Source of the DNA: Pseudomonadota bacterium | GTDB lineage: Bacteria > Pseudomonadota > Gammaproteobacteria > Ga0077536 | Direction: 5' to 3' | DNA length: 64,000 bases | NCBI GenBank assembly: GCA_018668255.1 | Contig: JABISZ010000035.1 | Span: forward strand, 62,001 to 126,000 | Part shown: in pieces, positions 45,046 to 55,802 of the stretch | Numbering within the stretch: position 1 is the first letter of the stretch | How the letters are laid out: every line of letters begins with the position of its first letter | Position numbers and translations under genes: made by a program | The notes under the pieces: model-generated | What the model was told of the DNA's origin: nothing | Database searches by the model: none | Seen by the model: only the letters and a program-made list of their open reading frames with translations

Positions 45046-47124
45046 CTACTCATCAACGGCTTTCATACTCAGCCGTATTCTGCCTTGCTTATCTACTTCT
45101 AGAACTTTGACTTTAACTAGATCACCTTCGCTCAATTTATCACTCACATTCTCAACCCGTTCCTCAGAGATTTGGGAAATGTGCACAAGTCCATCTTTCC
45201 CCGGCAGGATATTAACAAAGGCTCCAAAATCCATTAACTTAGCTACTTTCCCTTCATAAACAGTTCCAACTTCAACATCGGCTGTAATAGACTCTACTCT
45301 AGACCTTGCAGCCATTCCTGCAGCGTTATCTACTGACGCTATTTTCACAGTGCCGTCATCATCTATGTCTATAGTGACGCCAGTCTCCTCAGTGATTTGC
45401 CGGATAGTCGCGCCACCTTTTCCAATTACATCACGAATTTTATCCGGTGGAATTTTGAACGTTACGATTCTAGGGGCATGCTCTGACATCTCTTCCCTAG
45501 GACTCGAGATGACTTTATTCATTTCACCTAATATATGAATTCGTCCACCCTTGGCTTGTTCCAGGGCGGCCGCCATGATTTCATGAGTAATACCATTTAT
45601 TTTTATATCCATCTGCAAAGCGGTGATGCCTTCTGCAGTCCCGGTAACTTTAAAGTCCATATCTCCAAGATGATCTTCATCACCCAAAATATCGGACAGC
45701 ACAACGAATCGATCACCTTCTTTGATGAGACCCATCGCAATCCCAGCTACAGGCGCTTTCGTTGGAACTCCCGCATTCATTAAAGCGAGGCTTGTTCCGC
45801 ATACAGAGGCCATAGAGCTAGAACCATTGGACTCTGTTATCTCAGATACTATTCGTAAGACATATGGAAATTCTTCGAGCGAAGGAAGTATCGCCTGGAT
45901 ACCTCTTTTAGCTAAACGACCATGTCCTATTTCTCTTCGTTTTGGAGTGCCTACCCGTCCAGTTTCTCCTACAGAGAAAGGAGGGAAATTATAATGAAGC
46001 ATGAACGGATCTCGTCTTTCCCCTTCAATAGCATCTATCACCTGAGCATCTCGACCTGTCCCTAGCGTAGCAACCACAATAGCTTGGGTTTCTCCTCTAG
46101 TAAACAAGGCTGACCCATGCGCTCTAGGTAACACATCAACTTCTATTGAGATATCTCTAATCTCATCTTTCCTTCGACCATCTATTCTCGGGTTTCCGTC
46201 TAGCACACCGTGTCTAACCACGTCGTGCTCTAGCTTATAGAAAACAGCTTCAACCTCAGATCCATCATAATCTTCGGAATCTGAATGGCTGGCCAGAACT
46301 TCGCTTTTGAGCACACTTAACTTATCCCGTCTCTCTATCTTATCGACTACGCTATACGCTTCAGTGATAGCAGCTTTGTATTTCTCGCTAATAGAAGAGA
46401 TGAGAGCAGAATTCAATTCAGGAGTAGACCATTCCCATTTTTCAGGATTGACCATCTCCACTAATTCATTGATAGCAGATATCGCTGCTTGCATTTTTTG
46501 GTGTCCAAAGGTGACAGCCCCAAGCATAACTTCTTCGCTTAAGCCTTTCGCTTCAGATTCAACCATTAGGACTGAGGATGCAGTACCAGCCACAACCAAC
46601 TCAAGATCCGAATCATCCAGCGCTGCAAAGCTAGGATTAAGAATATAATCGCCATCTTTATAACCTACTCTTGCCGCGCCAATTGGGCCATCGAAAGGCA
46701 TTCCTGATATAGCAAGTGCAGCCGAGGCTCCTAAGAGCGCAGGAATATCTGGATCCACGGCGGGATCTAGTGAGAGCACTTGGCATATCACTTGGACTTC
46801 ATTCGTAAATCCTTTGGGGAAGAGAGGCCGGATTGGTCTGTCTATGAGCCGACAAGTTAGAGTCTCTTTCTCAGTCGGCCTTCCTTCTCTTTTAAAGAAA
46901 CCTCCGGGTATTTTCCCGGCTGCATAAGTCTTTTCCTGATAGTCGACAGTTAGCGGAAAAAAATCCTGCCCTGGCTTAGCTAATTTACGACCCACCGCCG
47001 TAACAAGGACTACCGTGTCACCCATGCATGCCATGATAGATCCTGACGCTTGTCGCGCTATTTTTCCAGTTTCAAGCGTTACCGTCGCGCTTCCATATTC
47101 GAATGAAACAGCCTTTGCCGTCAT
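45046..47124 (-). CDS. pnp: Polyribonucleotide nucleotidyltransferase
   Basis: 3'-5' phosphorolytic RNase of the degradosome. The 692-residue protein has two RNase PH-like domains (second with [12 protein letters not shown] and IMGLIKEG-like [11 protein letters not shown]), then a KH domain ([20 protein letters not shown]) and a C-terminal S1 domain ([30 protein letters not shown]). Shorter at the C-terminus than E. coli (711). It follows rpsO by 84 bases, the standard order. Confidence 0.98.
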   Translation of the reverse strand: MTAKAVSFEYGSATVTLETGKIARQASGSIMACMGDTVVLVTAVGRKLAKPGQDFFPLTVDYQEKTYAAGKIPGGFFKREGRPTEKETLTCRLIDRPIRPLFPKGFTNEVQVICQVLSLDPAVDPDIPALLGASAALAISGMPFDGPIGAARVGYKDGDYILNPSFAALDDSDLELVVAGTASSVLMVESEAKGLSEEVMLGAVTFGHQKMQAAISAINELVEMVNPEKWEWSTPELNSALISSISEKYKAAITEAYSVVDKIERRDKLSVLKSEVLASHSDSEDYDGSEVEAVFYKLEHDVVRHGVLDGNPRIDGRRKDEIRDISIEVDVLPRAHGSALFTRGETQAIVVATLGTGRDAQVIDAIEGERRDPFMLHYNFPPFSVGETGRVGTPKRREIGHGRLAKRGIQAILPSLEEFPYVLRIVSEITESNGSSSMASVCGTSLALMNAGVPTKAPVAGIAMGLIKEGDRFVVLSDILGDEDHLGDMDFKVTGTAEGITALQMDIKINGITHEIMAAALEQAKGGRIHILGEMNKVISSPREEMSEHAPRIVTFKIPPDKIRDVIGKGGATIRQITEETGVTIDIDDDGTVKIASVDNAAGMAARSRVESITADVEVGTVYEGKVAKLMDFGAFVNILPGKDGLVHISQISEERVENVSDKLSEGDLVKVKVLEVDKQGRIRLSMKAVDE

Positions 47125-47208
47125 ATGATTAATACCTGTGTAAATTATTGTACTTTGTTAATGCCGGCACACTGAAATATTACGTGATGCCAACCCGATT
47201 AATTTTTT

Positions 47209-47478
47209 TTATTTCCGCAAACCTAAACGACCGATGAGCTCGAGATATCGACCACCATCTTTGTTTCTTAAGTAAGTAAGCATCTTGCGACGGCTATTCA
47301 CCATTTTAATCAAACCACGCCGTGAATGATTATCGTGTGTATGCGTTTTAAAATGGGACGTTAAACTTTGTATTTGAGCTGATAGGAGAGCAACCTGTAC
47401 TTCGGGTGAACCTGTGTCGCTACCTTCTCTCTGATAATCACTAATAATTGCGCTTTTGCGCTCGCTAGACAATGCCAT
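47209..47478 (-). CDS. rpsO: 30S ribosomal protein S15
   Basis: Binds 16S rRNA early and represses its own translation in E. coli. The 89-residue protein contains [45 protein letters not shown] and ends LIGRLGLRK, a textbook match. It lies between truB and pnp. Confidence 0.98.
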   Translation of the reverse strand: MALSSERKSAIISDYQREGSDTGSPEVQVALLSAQIQSLTSHFKTHTHDNHSRRGLIKMVNSRRKMLTYLRNKDGGRYLELIGRLGLRK

Positions 47479-47594
47479 TTAATATTTTCCTAAGCACTTT
47501 TTATGAATAGACCATAGAACCGGCGCTAATTCTAACCGCCATGGTATTCTACGACAACAAATTTCTTGACTAAGACGCAGACATTAACCATATT

Positions 47595-48503
47595 TTAGAC
47601 ATTAAAGCCTCTTTTAGGCACAATTCCACCGTTTGCATCAACCTCACCAATGCCTAAAAATTTGCTTTTAGAATAAACGCGAAGTATTTCACCCTCGGGA
47701 AAGCCTGACGGTGTAGTCGAAATCAAGCCATTCACGAACGTCTTACTTATCTCGGGTAACAAAGTTATCTTATTTAAATGAGTAAGCGCGTGATCTAAAG
47801 GTAACAGTAGACTATCCAAAAATTCGACACCATCTTTTTCAGCCAAGAGCTCCAGAGCATTGATCGTATAGGCATTTTTCACATGGAATACGCCACTCTG
47901 AGTTCGTCGCAAAGACGCGACATGCCCTACCGTGCCAAGCGCTGTAGACAGATCTTCAGCTAGTACCCTTATATAAGTCCCTTTTGAACAAGTTACATCG
48001 ATGCTACAGATAGGCGCCTGGTAGGACAGCAAATCGAACTTGCGGATATTGATTTGTCTCGCTTCGCGCTGGATAGTCAGGCCTTTTCTAGCCAAATCGT
48101 ATAGTCGCTTCCCACCAGACTTGATTGCTGAATACATGGGTGGAATTTGGTGGAACTCCCCTGTCATATCGGACATGCGTCTCACAATATCCGCTTCATC
48201 TATGCTAGACCAGCATTTATTTTCTAAAATTTCTCCTTCAGCATCCCCTGTTGTGGTTGACGATCCAAAAATAAATTCTGAAAGATATCGTTTGTCCGAA
48301 TCTAAAAGATATTGAGCAACTTTAGTAGCCTCACCAAAACACACAGGTAAAAGACCTGAAGCCAAGGGGTCGAGAGTACCTGTGTGTCCGGCTTTTTTTG
48401 CGTTAAAAAGTCGTTTGATTTTTTGCAAGGCATGGTTGGAACTATCACCTTTAGGTTTATCTAGAAGTAATATTCCATTCACCTTTCTTTGTAGCGATTT
48501 CAC
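47595..48503 (-). CDS. truB: tRNA pseudouridine(55) synthase
   Basis: Makes pseudouridine 55 in the T loop of all tRNAs. The 302-residue protein has NGILLLDKPKGDSSN, the catalytic-Asp loop KAGHTGTLDPLASGLLPVCFG and CSKGTYIRVLAEDL, followed by a C-terminal PUA-like domain. Between rbfA and rpsO in the standard order; 35 bases after rbfA. Confidence 0.97.
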   Translation of the reverse strand: MKSLQRKVNGILLLDKPKGDSSNHALQKIKRLFNAKKAGHTGTLDPLASGLLPVCFGEATKVAQYLLDSDKRYLSEFIFGSSTTTGDAEGEILENKCWSSIDEADIVRRMSDMTGEFHQIPPMYSAIKSGGKRLYDLARKGLTIQREARQINIRKFDLLSYQAPICSIDVTCSKGTYIRVLAEDLSTALGTVGHVASLRRTQSGVFHVKNAYTINALELLAEKDGVEFLDSLLLPLDHALTHLNKITLLPEISKTFVNGLISTTPSGFPEGEILRVYSKSKFLGIGEVDANGGIVPKRGFNV

Positions 48504-48538
48504 ACGCTCAACAACTTTTTTTCAGTTTTGTCACAACT

Positions 48539-48895
48539 TTAATTGATGATTTCATCATCAGACAATAAACGGCCGATTCTATCAATAGCTTCAGCTTGCT
48601 CATCAATTTCGAAACCGATCACGGGAGTTCTTTTAGATTTTAAATGTCTAGCTAATTGTTTTTGAAGTAGGTAGCCCTGTTGTTCAAGGTGCTCTTTAAA
48701 CGTGGCTTTGGCATCATCATCGGCATATAAGCTAATAGTAATAGTAGCTCTTCGGAGATCAGGGCTCACAACAACTCTGTTTATTGTAGCCATGCCAGCT
48801 CCAGATTCTCGCGCCATATCACTGATAGGGACAGCCAGGATTTTCACGATTGCCGCGCTGACCCGATCTATACGACTGTAGCCTTTCTCGTTCAA
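48539..48895 (-). CDS. rbfA: Ribosome-binding factor A
   Basis: Late 30S assembly factor important in the cold. The 118-residue KH-fold protein has SRIDRVSAAIVKILA, VVSPDLRRATITISLYADD and the LKSKRTPVIGFEIDEQAEAIDRI end. 15 bases after infB. Confidence 0.96.
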   Translation of the reverse strand: MNEKGYSRIDRVSAAIVKILAVPISDMARESGAGMATINRVVVSPDLRRATITISLYADDDAKATFKEHLEQQGYLLQKQLARHLKSKRTPVIGFEIDEQAEAIDRIGRLLSDDEIIN

Positions 48896-48910
48896 TGTTT
48901 TATCTTGATT

Positions 48911-51490
48911 TTAAACAGTTCTGACCACTTCTGTTCGCTCAAAGACTTCAATCTGATCGCCTGTTTTAACATCATTATAATCCTTCACTCCGATGCCGCA
49001 TTCGCTACCAGAACGAACTTCCTTAACGTCTTCTTTAAATCGCCGCAAGGATTCAAGTTGCCCTTCGTAAATAACAACGCTTTCTCTCAGAACTCTTATA
49101 GGACTGCTCTTTTTAACAGTACCTTCCTCTACCAGGCAACCTGCAATAGCGCCTAGTTTCGAAGAACGAAAGACATCCTGAACTCTAGCGACACCTAGTA
49201 TGGTCTCTCTGATTTCGGGAGACAATAAACCAGATATCGCAGCTTTAACATCGTCAATTAATTCGTAAATAATACTATAATAACGAAGCTCTATACCTTC
49301 ATCCTCTATCAGTCTTTTAGCTGCATTATCAGCACGCACGTTGAACCCAAAAATAGTCGCACCAGACGCCAACGCCAGATTCACATCTGACTCGCTTATC
49401 GCACCTACGCCACTTGCTACGACATCAACCTCTACTTCTTCATGACTCAAGCCTTTCAAGGTATCGACCAACGCTTGAGTAGAGCCGTGAACATCGGCTT
49501 TTAGTACAACTCGCACAAATGCCTTTCCGCCACCACCCATTTCAGCCTCTATGTTTTCTAGTTTCGAAGCTTGCTGCCTAGCCAATTTGAGTTCTCGATC
49601 TCTATCTTCCCGAAACGAGGCGATCTCGCGAGCTTTGCGCTCATCCATCACTACCATTGCTTCGTCACCGGCGTTAGGTGTTCCAGACAACCCTAAGACT
49701 TCTATAGCTTCACTGGGGCCAGCGGACTCAAGTTGTTCACCATTGGCATCATACATGCCTCTGACTCTTCCGTACTCGCTACCAGCAAGTAATATATTTC
49801 CGCGCTCCAACTTTCCACGTTGGATGAGGACCGTTGCCACTGTGCCCCTGCCTTTATCAAGTCTTGACTCTATAACCAAGCCGCGAGCGACCCCTTTTCT
49901 AGAGGCTGCTAATTCTAGAATCTCCGCTTGTAAGGAGATAGCTTCAAGCAAATCGTCCACACCATCACCAGTCAGCGCGGAGATTGGAACAAACTGCGTT
50001 TCTCCACCCCAATCATCCGGAATAACTTCTAAGTTTGCCAACTCTTGTTTTACTTTGTCCGGCTGAAACTCGGGCTTATCGCTTTTATTCACCGCAACTA
50101 TTATTGGAACATCAGCTGCCTTGGCATGCTTAACAGCCTCTGCTGTTTGAGGTTTCACGCCGTCATCACCTGCCACAACTAGCACTATAATATCTGTCGC
50201 CTTCGCTCCCCGAGCTCTCATAGAAGTAAAAGCTGCATGACCGGGAGTATCCAAAAATGTAATAGATCCACGACTGGTCTCAACTCCATACGCACCTATG
50301 TGCTGAGTGATACCTCCCGCTTCTTCAGATGCAATTTTAGAACTGCGAATGAAATCTAAAAGAGAGGTTTTACCATGGTCAACGTGACCCATTATGGTTA
50401 CCACAGGTGCTCTTTTCTCCAGATCCTGCTCATCGTCATTTTGGTCAAACAAATCACGACCGACATCTATACTTTCCGTCGAAAGCTTCGCCTCGTGTCC
50501 CATTTCTTCAATCACTAGTTGTGCGGTGGTTTGATCCAAGGCTTGATTAATGGTGACCATGCTACCCAAACTCATCATTACTTGAATCACTTCACCAGCT
50601 TTAACCGACATCTGTTGCGCCAAAGCACCTACAGTGATCGTCTCGGGAATAATTATTTCTCTAACAACTGCCTCAGTTGGCATCTCAAATCCATGCTTCC
50701 CGTTAGTGGGTGCAACTACACGTCGCGAGGTCGGCTTCTTCTTCCTTCTCCGTCCTGATTTATCACTTGCCACATGCAATTCTTTTCGACCTGAATCACT
50801 TTTCCCCTGCTTCCCTCCGTCATTGAATTTTTTATCTTTATCTCGGTTTTTACCTTTAGTGGAAGCTTTTTTTACATCAGGAGAAATGGGGCTTTCTACA
50901 GGTGCAGGGGTCGCTTTCTGCACCTCAGCGACAGTTTTCTCAACAGCTAATCTTTCCGCTAAAAGACGCTGTTCTTCTTCCTCCGCCAATTTCTTTTCTT
51001 TTTCTAGCCTAGCTTCCGCTTCAGCGGCCCGCAATCGTGCTTCAGCTTCGGCAATAACCACAGCGTCTTTTTTCTTTTGGTCTTCCAGTAACTGAGCTTC
51101 CGTTACTTGCTCCTTATCCCCCTCATTCAACGTTGCTACTGCTTCTGGCGCAGCAGCTCTTTTCACATAAGTTCTTTTCTTACGAACCTCGACACTAACG
51201 GTTTTAGTACTTCCAGGTGTTGCTCCTCGGGCTCTCAGCTTGCTTCGCTCGGGCGCAACCTTGAGTTCACTAACAGTTTTTCTGTTCAACGTAATCTTGC
51301 TAGGTTCACTGCCGCTTTTATCTTTGCCGTGCATTTTTCGCAAATACGTGAGTAGCAAACTTTTTTCGTCATCCGAGATACTATCGTCTGCAGCTTTCGA
51401 AGCGAGTCCTGCTTGTTCAAGTTGAAGCACTAGCTTGTCAACTGAAATCCCTACCACATCAGCAAATTGACGGACTGTAACATCAGGCAT
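48911..51490 (-). CDS. infB: Translation initiation factor IF-2
   Basis: GTPase that brings initiator tRNA to the ribosome. The 859-residue protein has an N-terminal IF2-N domain ([21 protein letters not shown]), a long charged linker with a Lys/Glu/Ala-rich helix and coiled coil (about 110-240), then the G domain ([26 protein letters not shown]) and C-terminal domains ending [14 protein letters not shown] use the ATG at 51490 with GAGGTGG upstream; it overlaps the nusA stop by 8 bases. A longer frame to 51523 is inside nusA. Shorter internal starts may give IF2-beta forms as in E. coli. Confidence 0.97.
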   Translation of the reverse strand: MPDVTVRQFADVVGISVDKLVLQLEQAGLASKAADDSISDDEKSLLLTYLRKMHGKDKSGSEPSKITLNRKTVSELKVAPERSKLRARGATPGSTKTVSVEVRKKRTYVKRAAAPEAVATLNEGDKEQVTEAQLLEDQKKKDAVVIAEAEARLRAAEAEARLEKEKKLAEEEEQRLLAERLAVEKTVAEVQKATPAPVESPISPDVKKASTKGKNRDKDKKFNDGGKQGKSDSGRKELHVASDKSGRRRKKKPTSRRVVAPTNGKHGFEMPTEAVVREIIIPETITVGALAQQMSVKAGEVIQVMMSLGSMVTINQALDQTTAQLVIEEMGHEAKLSTESIDVGRDLFDQNDDEQDLEKRAPVVTIMGHVDHGKTSLLDFIRSSKIASEEAGGITQHIGAYGVETSRGSITFLDTPGHAAFTSMRARGAKATDIIVLVVAGDDGVKPQTAEAVKHAKAADVPIIVAVNKSDKPEFQPDKVKQELANLEVIPDDWGGETQFVPISALTGDGVDDLLEAISLQAEILELAASRKGVARGLVIESRLDKGRGTVATVLIQRGKLERGNILLAGSEYGRVRGMYDANGEQLESAGPSEAIEVLGLSGTPNAGDEAMVVMDERKAREIASFREDRDRELKLARQQASKLENIEAEMGGGGKAFVRVVLKADVHGSTQALVDTLKGLSHEEVEVDVVASGVGAISESDVNLALASGATIFGFNVRADNAAKRLIEDEGIELRYYSIIYELIDDVKAAISGLLSPEIRETILGVARVQDVFRSSKLGAIAGCLVEEGTVKKSSPIRVLRESVVIYEGQLESLRRFKEDVKEVRSGSECGIGVKDYNDVKTGDQIEVFERTEVVRTV

Positions 51491-53078
51491 CAGTAACCAC
51501 CTCAACTCCACTAGTTTCCTCACCTGCGAACCACGGCTCTCTGGCTTTCATTATCAAGGCTGCCGCCTTATCTTCAGGCATCGGTTCTATTTCTAACAAC
51601 TCATCGACGGCCATCTCAGCTAAGTCATCCATACTAGTGATCCCAACTCCAGCCAAACGAAAGGCTAAATCTTCATCCATACCCTCCATTTCCAATAGTT
51701 CTACTGCAGGTCTCGCGTCACCGATAGCTTCTTCATTCACTATCGCTCGTGTCAAAAGTAGATCTTTTGCTCGCTGCCTAAGCTCAGCAACCAAAGATTC
51801 GTCAAACTCTTCTATATCGTGCATTTCTTGCTCAGGAACGTATGCCACCTCTTCTACAGAGGTAAAACCTTCTTGCACTAAAATAACAGCTACTTCTTCA
51901 TCAACGTCCAAATAATCCATAAATAGTTTTTGATGTTTGACAACTTCTTCCTCGCTTTTCTGTTCCGCTTCCGTTTCAGTCATAACGTTAAGCTCCCAGC
52001 CAGTAAGCTGGCTAGCCAACCTCACGTTCTGCCCATTTCGCCCAATAGCCTGAGATAATTGATCCTCCACTACAGCAACGTTCATAGTCTGAGAGTCTTC
52101 ATCAACTAGAATCGACACTACTTCAGCTGGGGCCATAGCATTCATCACAAACTGCGCAGGGTTTTCATCCCATAAGATTATGTCTACTCTTTCTCCTCCA
52201 ATTTCGTTGGATACCGCTTGAACTCTAGAACCTCTCATACCGACACATGCACCAACAGGGTCAATTCTTTTGTCTTTACTACGGACTGCAATCTTTGCGC
52301 GCATACCAGGGTCTCTTGCCGCTCCCAAAAGATCTATCACTCCTTCACTAATCTCAGGAACTTCCAGCTTAAACAACTCCATTAGTAAGTTTTTATCTGT
52401 TCGACTAACAAATAATTGTGGTCCGCGTTTTTCTGATTTCACTTCAGCAAGATAGCCTCTAATACGGTCTCCTGCTCGAACAAGCTCACGAGGGATTAAG
52501 TTTTCTCTAGTAATAATAGCCTCAGCACTCCCTCCCAAGTCCAAAAACACATTCCCTCTTTCAATCCGCTTCACTACGCCCATAACTAGTTCGCCAACTC
52601 TATCCTTGTAAGCCTCGAAGACTTGGACGCGTTCAGCTTCCCGAACTTTTTGAATGATCACTTGTTTCGCGGTTTGAGCTGCTATACGCCCAAACTTTGC
52701 CGGTTCAAGTGGTTCTTCATAAAAAGAACCATCTTCCAAGCTAGAGCTTTTTTGCAAAGCATCCCCAAGCCAAATCTGTTTATCAGGAAATAATAATTCT
52801 CCATCCCGCAAGCTTTCAGCAAGCGAAAGGTCATGTTGAAAATCCTCAGAGTCTGGGTTTGGAACTACAAGCCTCTCAGGATCAACAACCTCCCAAATGC
52901 GGAACGCTTCGTGGTCACCCGTTTGCCGATCTATAGCAACCCTACAAGAAACGTCTTCAGAGAAGCGCTTAGCTGAAGCCATCGCAAGCGCGGCTTCTAG
53001 TGCCTCAAATATCGTCTCTTTGGGCACTCCCTTCTCGTTGGATACCACTTCGACAACTGTAAGAATTTCTTTGTTCAT
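51483..53078 (-). CDS. nusA: Transcription termination/antitermination protein NusA
   Basis: Binds RNA polymerase and modulates pausing. The 531-residue protein has an N-terminal RNAP-binding domain, an S1 domain ([26 protein letters not shown]), two KH domains ([21 protein letters not shown] and [18 protein letters not shown]) and two C-terminal acidic helix-hairpin-helix repeats (about 375-440 and 455-515), the latter typical of proteobacterial NusA with an alpha-CTD-binding AR2. Between rimP and infB. Confidence 0.98.
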   Translation of the reverse strand: MNKEILTVVEVVSNEKGVPKETIFEALEAALAMASAKRFSEDVSCRVAIDRQTGDHEAFRIWEVVDPERLVVPNPDSEDFQHDLSLAESLRDGELLFPDKQIWLGDALQKSSSLEDGSFYEEPLEPAKFGRIAAQTAKQVIIQKVREAERVQVFEAYKDRVGELVMGVVKRIERGNVFLDLGGSAEAIITRENLIPRELVRAGDRIRGYLAEVKSEKRGPQLFVSRTDKNLLMELFKLEVPEISEGVIDLLGAARDPGMRAKIAVRSKDKRIDPVGACVGMRGSRVQAVSNEIGGERVDIILWDENPAQFVMNAMAPAEVVSILVDEDSQTMNVAVVEDQLSQAIGRNGQNVRLASQLTGWELNVMTETEAEQKSEEEVVKHQKLFMDYLDVDEEVAVILVQEGFTSVEEVAYVPEQEMHDIEEFDESLVAELRQRAKDLLLTRAIVNEEAIGDARPAVELLEMEGMDEDLAFRLAGVGITSMDDLAEMAVDELLEIEPMPEDKAAALIMKAREPWFAGEETSGVEVVTDA

Positions 53079-53133
53079 ATTTAATTAACCTGCATCGATT
53101 AGGACATGAAAGCCCATTTAATCGTCACTACTT

Positions 53134-53583
53134 CTAATAATTCACTAAATTTGACCGCTCTATTTCCTCGAAAGGAATTTCCAGAGTCTCGCCATCCACA
53201 GTGACTGAAATTGCATTGTCAGACACTAAAGATAGTGTGCCTTTTACTCGCCGTCTACCGTCTACTAAAGTTCTCATCCTAACTTTAACGGATTCTCCAA
53301 CATATCTTGAATGTTGCTCCAATGTAAATAGTGGGCGATTTATCCCAGGCGATGACATTTCGAGGGTATACCCTCCTCGAACAGCATCCTCGACGTCTAA
53401 CACATCACTGACATGCCTGCTCACAAGTTCGCAATCTTTCGCGGAAATGCCGTTATCGTGATCTATGTACACTCGTATTAACAACCCTTCCCCTCCTCTA
53501 AGTCTCTCAATGCCTAGTAATTCATAGTCAAGCCCTGCGACAATGGGCTGTAACAACTCGAGCAACTTATCAGACAATATCAT
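53134..53583 (-). CDS. rimP: Ribosome maturation factor RimP
   Basis: Needed for 30S maturation. The protein has LQPIVAGLDYELLGIERLRGGEGLLIRVYID, CELVSRHVSDVLDVEDAV and the LEMSSPGINRPLF motif, typical for the family. The ATG at 53583 gives 149 residues but sits only 2 bases after GGAG; the TTG two codons later is 8 bases away and could be the true start (MSDKLLELL). Longer starts run into the terminator at 53600-53623 and are unlikely. Gene order tRNA-fMet, rimP, nusA is as in E. coli. Confidence 0.95.
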   Translation of the reverse strand: MILSDKLLELLQPIVAGLDYELLGIERLRGGEGLLIRVYIDHDNGISAKDCELVSRHVSDVLDVEDAVRGGYTLEMSSPGINRPLFTLEQHSRYVGESVKVRMRTLVDGRRRVKGTLSLVSDNAISVTVDGETLEIPFEEIERSNLVNY

Positions 53584-53599
53584 CACTCCATTCTGAAAC

Positions 53600-53623
53600 A
53601 AAAAAGCCCCGATCACCCGGGGC
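53600..53623 (-). terminator. Intrinsic terminator between tRNA-fMet and rimP
   Basis: On the minus strand GCCCCG (53623-53618) pairs with CGGGGC (53611-53606) around a 6-base loop, followed by a T6 run (53605-53600). It follows the tRNA by 12 bases and precedes rimP by 17, so it should release the tRNA transcript and lower read-through into rimP-nusA-infB. Confidence 0.85.
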
Positions 53624-53635
53624 CTTTAAAAAACG

Positions 53636-53712
<77 letters not shown>

Positions 53713-53726
53713 ACTGATCTGGCAGA

Positions 53727-53755
53727 ATTTTAATGATACTGAGCCAATTGTTCAA
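53727..53755 (-). promoter_or_regulatory. Sigma70 promoter of the initiator tRNA gene
   Basis: On the minus strand TTGAAC (53755-53750) and TAAAAT (53732-53727) are 17 bases apart, about 15 bases before the tRNA 5' end. Both boxes are good. Confidence 0.72.
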
Positions 53756-53833
53756 GGACTATCTGTAAATCGCTAAAACTCCCCGACAAAATCAGCAACA
53801 CGACTGACCTTTCTAAAACTTTTTAAAACGTCC

Positions 53834-54643
53834 TTATAACAGGCCATGCTTTCGGCAAAAGTCACCTGTGATCTTAGCTACAAGTTGGGGATCTTCAAAC
53901 ATTGGGTAGTGCCCAACATTTGGGAGATGGATTGCTTCCCCATTAGGCAATCTATTGACTGACTCTTCAACCAATTCTTTAGGAACCCAAAAGTCATCAT
54001 CACCCCGAATCACAAGCATTGGACGCTCTACCTTATCAAGGTCAGCCAAAACATCATGTTGCGACCAAGCTTCTAGATCACCTACGGCACTCACTTGAGC
54101 ATTTTTATGCTGCCACCTAAGCTCGTTCTGTTTCTCTTCGGATACGTTGCGGCCAAGAGACTCGACCGCCGCCCGCTCGATCATATCCTGCCAGCCAGGC
54201 GCCCACGCAGGATGCACCATCGAATCCGGGCAAGGGAATGTTGGCGACCTCCCCAATCCTTCCATTGGAATGCCTGCGGCCATATCTCGCCAATGGTTCA
54301 CAGCATAGTCAAAGGTTATGTCGCCCCCAATAGAGCAACCTGTAATTACTGGATCGTCCAGTCCAAGAGCCAGTACAAACTCATGGACGAACTCTGCGTG
54401 CTGATGAATGCTGCGATGCTGCGTCCAATTGACAGGATAACTTCGAGAGTGCCCAGGCAAATCTAAAGCAAACACGTGAAACCCTTGGGATGCATATAAG
54501 GGCAATGCCAAATGGTATTCTAGTGAACTGGCGCCTGCTGTGTGGACGCATACTAATGGTTTCCCATCGCCAATTTCGTCGTAAAAAGTGCGCGTGCCTT
54601 TCACATCGATGTAATGACCTGTAATAGCTTCGGGTGTACTCAT
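53834..54643 (-). CDS. Alpha/beta hydrolase
   Basis: A 269-residue alpha/beta hydrolase-fold enzyme. The nucleophile elbow is GCSIGG with Ser104, the acid is in RGDDDFWVP (about Asp215-217) and the base is His245 in NVGHYPMFE; VCVHTAGASS near residue 35 forms the oxyanion region. No signal peptide, so cytoplasmic. It resembles carboxylesterase or meta-cleavage hydrolase relatives; substrate unknown. The SCP2-like gene lies 34 bases upstream on the same strand and likely forms a two-gene operon with it, which hints at a lipid- or acyl-type substrate (inference). Confidence 0.87.
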   Translation of the reverse strand: MSTPEAITGHYIDVKGTRTFYDEIGDGKPLVCVHTAGASSLEYHLALPLYASQGFHVFALDLPGHSRSYPVNWTQHRSIHQHAEFVHEFVLALGLDDPVITGCSIGGDITFDYAVNHWRDMAAGIPMEGLGRSPTFPCPDSMVHPAWAPGWQDMIERAAVESLGRNVSEEKQNELRWQHKNAQVSAVGDLEAWSQHDVLADLDKVERPMLVIRGDDDFWVPKELVEESVNRLPNGEAIHLPNVGHYPMFEDPQLVAKITGDFCRKHGLL

Positions 54644-54677
54644 AACTTATATCTCCGTAGATTTGTTCTTTCCAAGG

Positions 54678-55100
54678 TTACCTAGCAAGCGCTTTCAACG
54701 TGTAAGCCAACTCGAACATCGCTTCTGTCAGACGCCCTGCTTCAACAAGGTTTCCTTCCGTGGCAATCTCAACTGACATTTCCCCCGCTCTCTTTAAATC
54801 GGGGTCATCAGAAAAATGTCTTTTCCCTGGATAAGTCAAATCAGCCCAAAGCCTTTCTCCGGACAGCAGATAGCTCCAGGCTTCCTCTGATCCCTTAAAT
54901 TTAAATGTATAGCCGAATACGGAAGGATACGGGGAATAGTCAATTACGGTACCTTTATAGATCTTAAGCCAAAGGCAATCAGAGCCAATTTCCAGCTGGA
55001 TAGAACCATCAAAAACTTGAGTTTGCATCACAAAATCAGCATTGTTATTTAATGCAGCGATGAATTTTTTTTGAACAGTGGGATCAGATAAAAGAGACAT
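54678..55100 (-). CDS. SCP2-like sterol/lipid-binding domain protein
   Basis: A 140-residue cytoplasmic protein with no signal peptide. The pattern FDGSIQLEIGSDCLWLKIYKGTV, then KFKGSEEAWSYLLSGE and the helical end LTEAMFELAYTLKALAR, fits a small SCP2-type lipid-binding fold. No catalytic residues seen. It precedes the alpha/beta hydrolase gene and may deliver or shield its substrate. The domain call is by eye and moderate. Confidence 0.6.
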   Translation of the reverse strand: MSLLSDPTVQKKFIAALNNNADFVMQTQVFDGSIQLEIGSDCLWLKIYKGTVIDYSPYPSVFGYTFKFKGSEEAWSYLLSGERLWADLTYPGKRHFSDDPDLKRAGEMSVEIATEGNLVEAGRLTEAMFELAYTLKALAR

Positions 55101-55191
55101 GGGTTAATCCTATTTATTTATGACCACATTTTATCTAACTGCCGAAGTTACGCAAGATCTAAGAACATAAAAATGAACGGCTTGATTCTTC

Positions 55192-55761
55192 TTAGTTGTC
55201 CGCAATTCTTTTTAAAATCTTATCCAACAATCCAGCACTCATTTGACGTTCGCTATCATTAGATAGAAGAACAGACCGTTGAGCGTGGGCCAATGCTTGC
55301 TCGTAATTGCCTGCTCGCATATGCGTGTATGATAACTGACGCCAAAGAGCTCCGTCGCTCGGCTCAATTTTTATTGCGCGCTCTAGCGTTGACTCGGCGA
55401 GGTCCCAGTTACCGTGACTAAAAGCTTGCGAGGCAATTCGACTCAAACTTTGAATAGCCGGATTTACTTTGCGCTTTTCATCTTCTTCACTTGCCACAGT
55501 CTCCTCATCAAAGGTCGTTTGAGCATGCGAGCCCTTCTCCGCTTTTAGGAATAAAGCGGCTTCCCACTCTTCATCAGACTTGGGTATTGTGCGTTTAGTA
55601 TCTTCCACTGTTTCTTCAGTTTTTTCTGATACAAGCGCCACTTCCTTCTCCAGAAACGGTAACCTCAAACTGGGCCCTGCTAAAGAACAGCCAGTCAAGA
55701 AAATGATACTCGTCAAGAAAAGAGGCTTTAGCGTGTTTTGCGTGAAATTAAAGAAATTCAT
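55192..55761 (-). CDS. TPR-repeat lipoprotein
   Basis: A 189-residue lipoprotein. The signal peptide ends in the lipobox LTGC with the acylated Cys at 25; an acidic linker follows (about 35-90), then two TPR units (AFSHGNWDLAESTLERAIKIEPSD and LWRQLSYTHMRAGNYEQALAHA). Such proteins act as scaffolds in the periplasm. It follows the PBP1b gene (mrcB) by 41 bases on the same strand, which suggests a partner or regulator of peptidoglycan synthesis (inference); its small size and TPRs recall the LpoA type but it is much shorter. Confidence 0.85.
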   Translation of the reverse strand: MNFFNFTQNTLKPLFLTSIIFLTGCSLAGPSLRLPFLEKEVALVSEKTEETVEDTKRTIPKSDEEWEAALFLKAEKGSHAQTTFDEETVASEEDEKRKVNPAIQSLSRIASQAFSHGNWDLAESTLERAIKIEPSDGALWRQLSYTHMRAGNYEQALAHAQRSVLLSNDSERQMSAGLLDKILKRIADN

Positions 55762-55802
55762 TATAGGAATATACTAGCTTACAGCTACAACAATACATAA
55801 TA

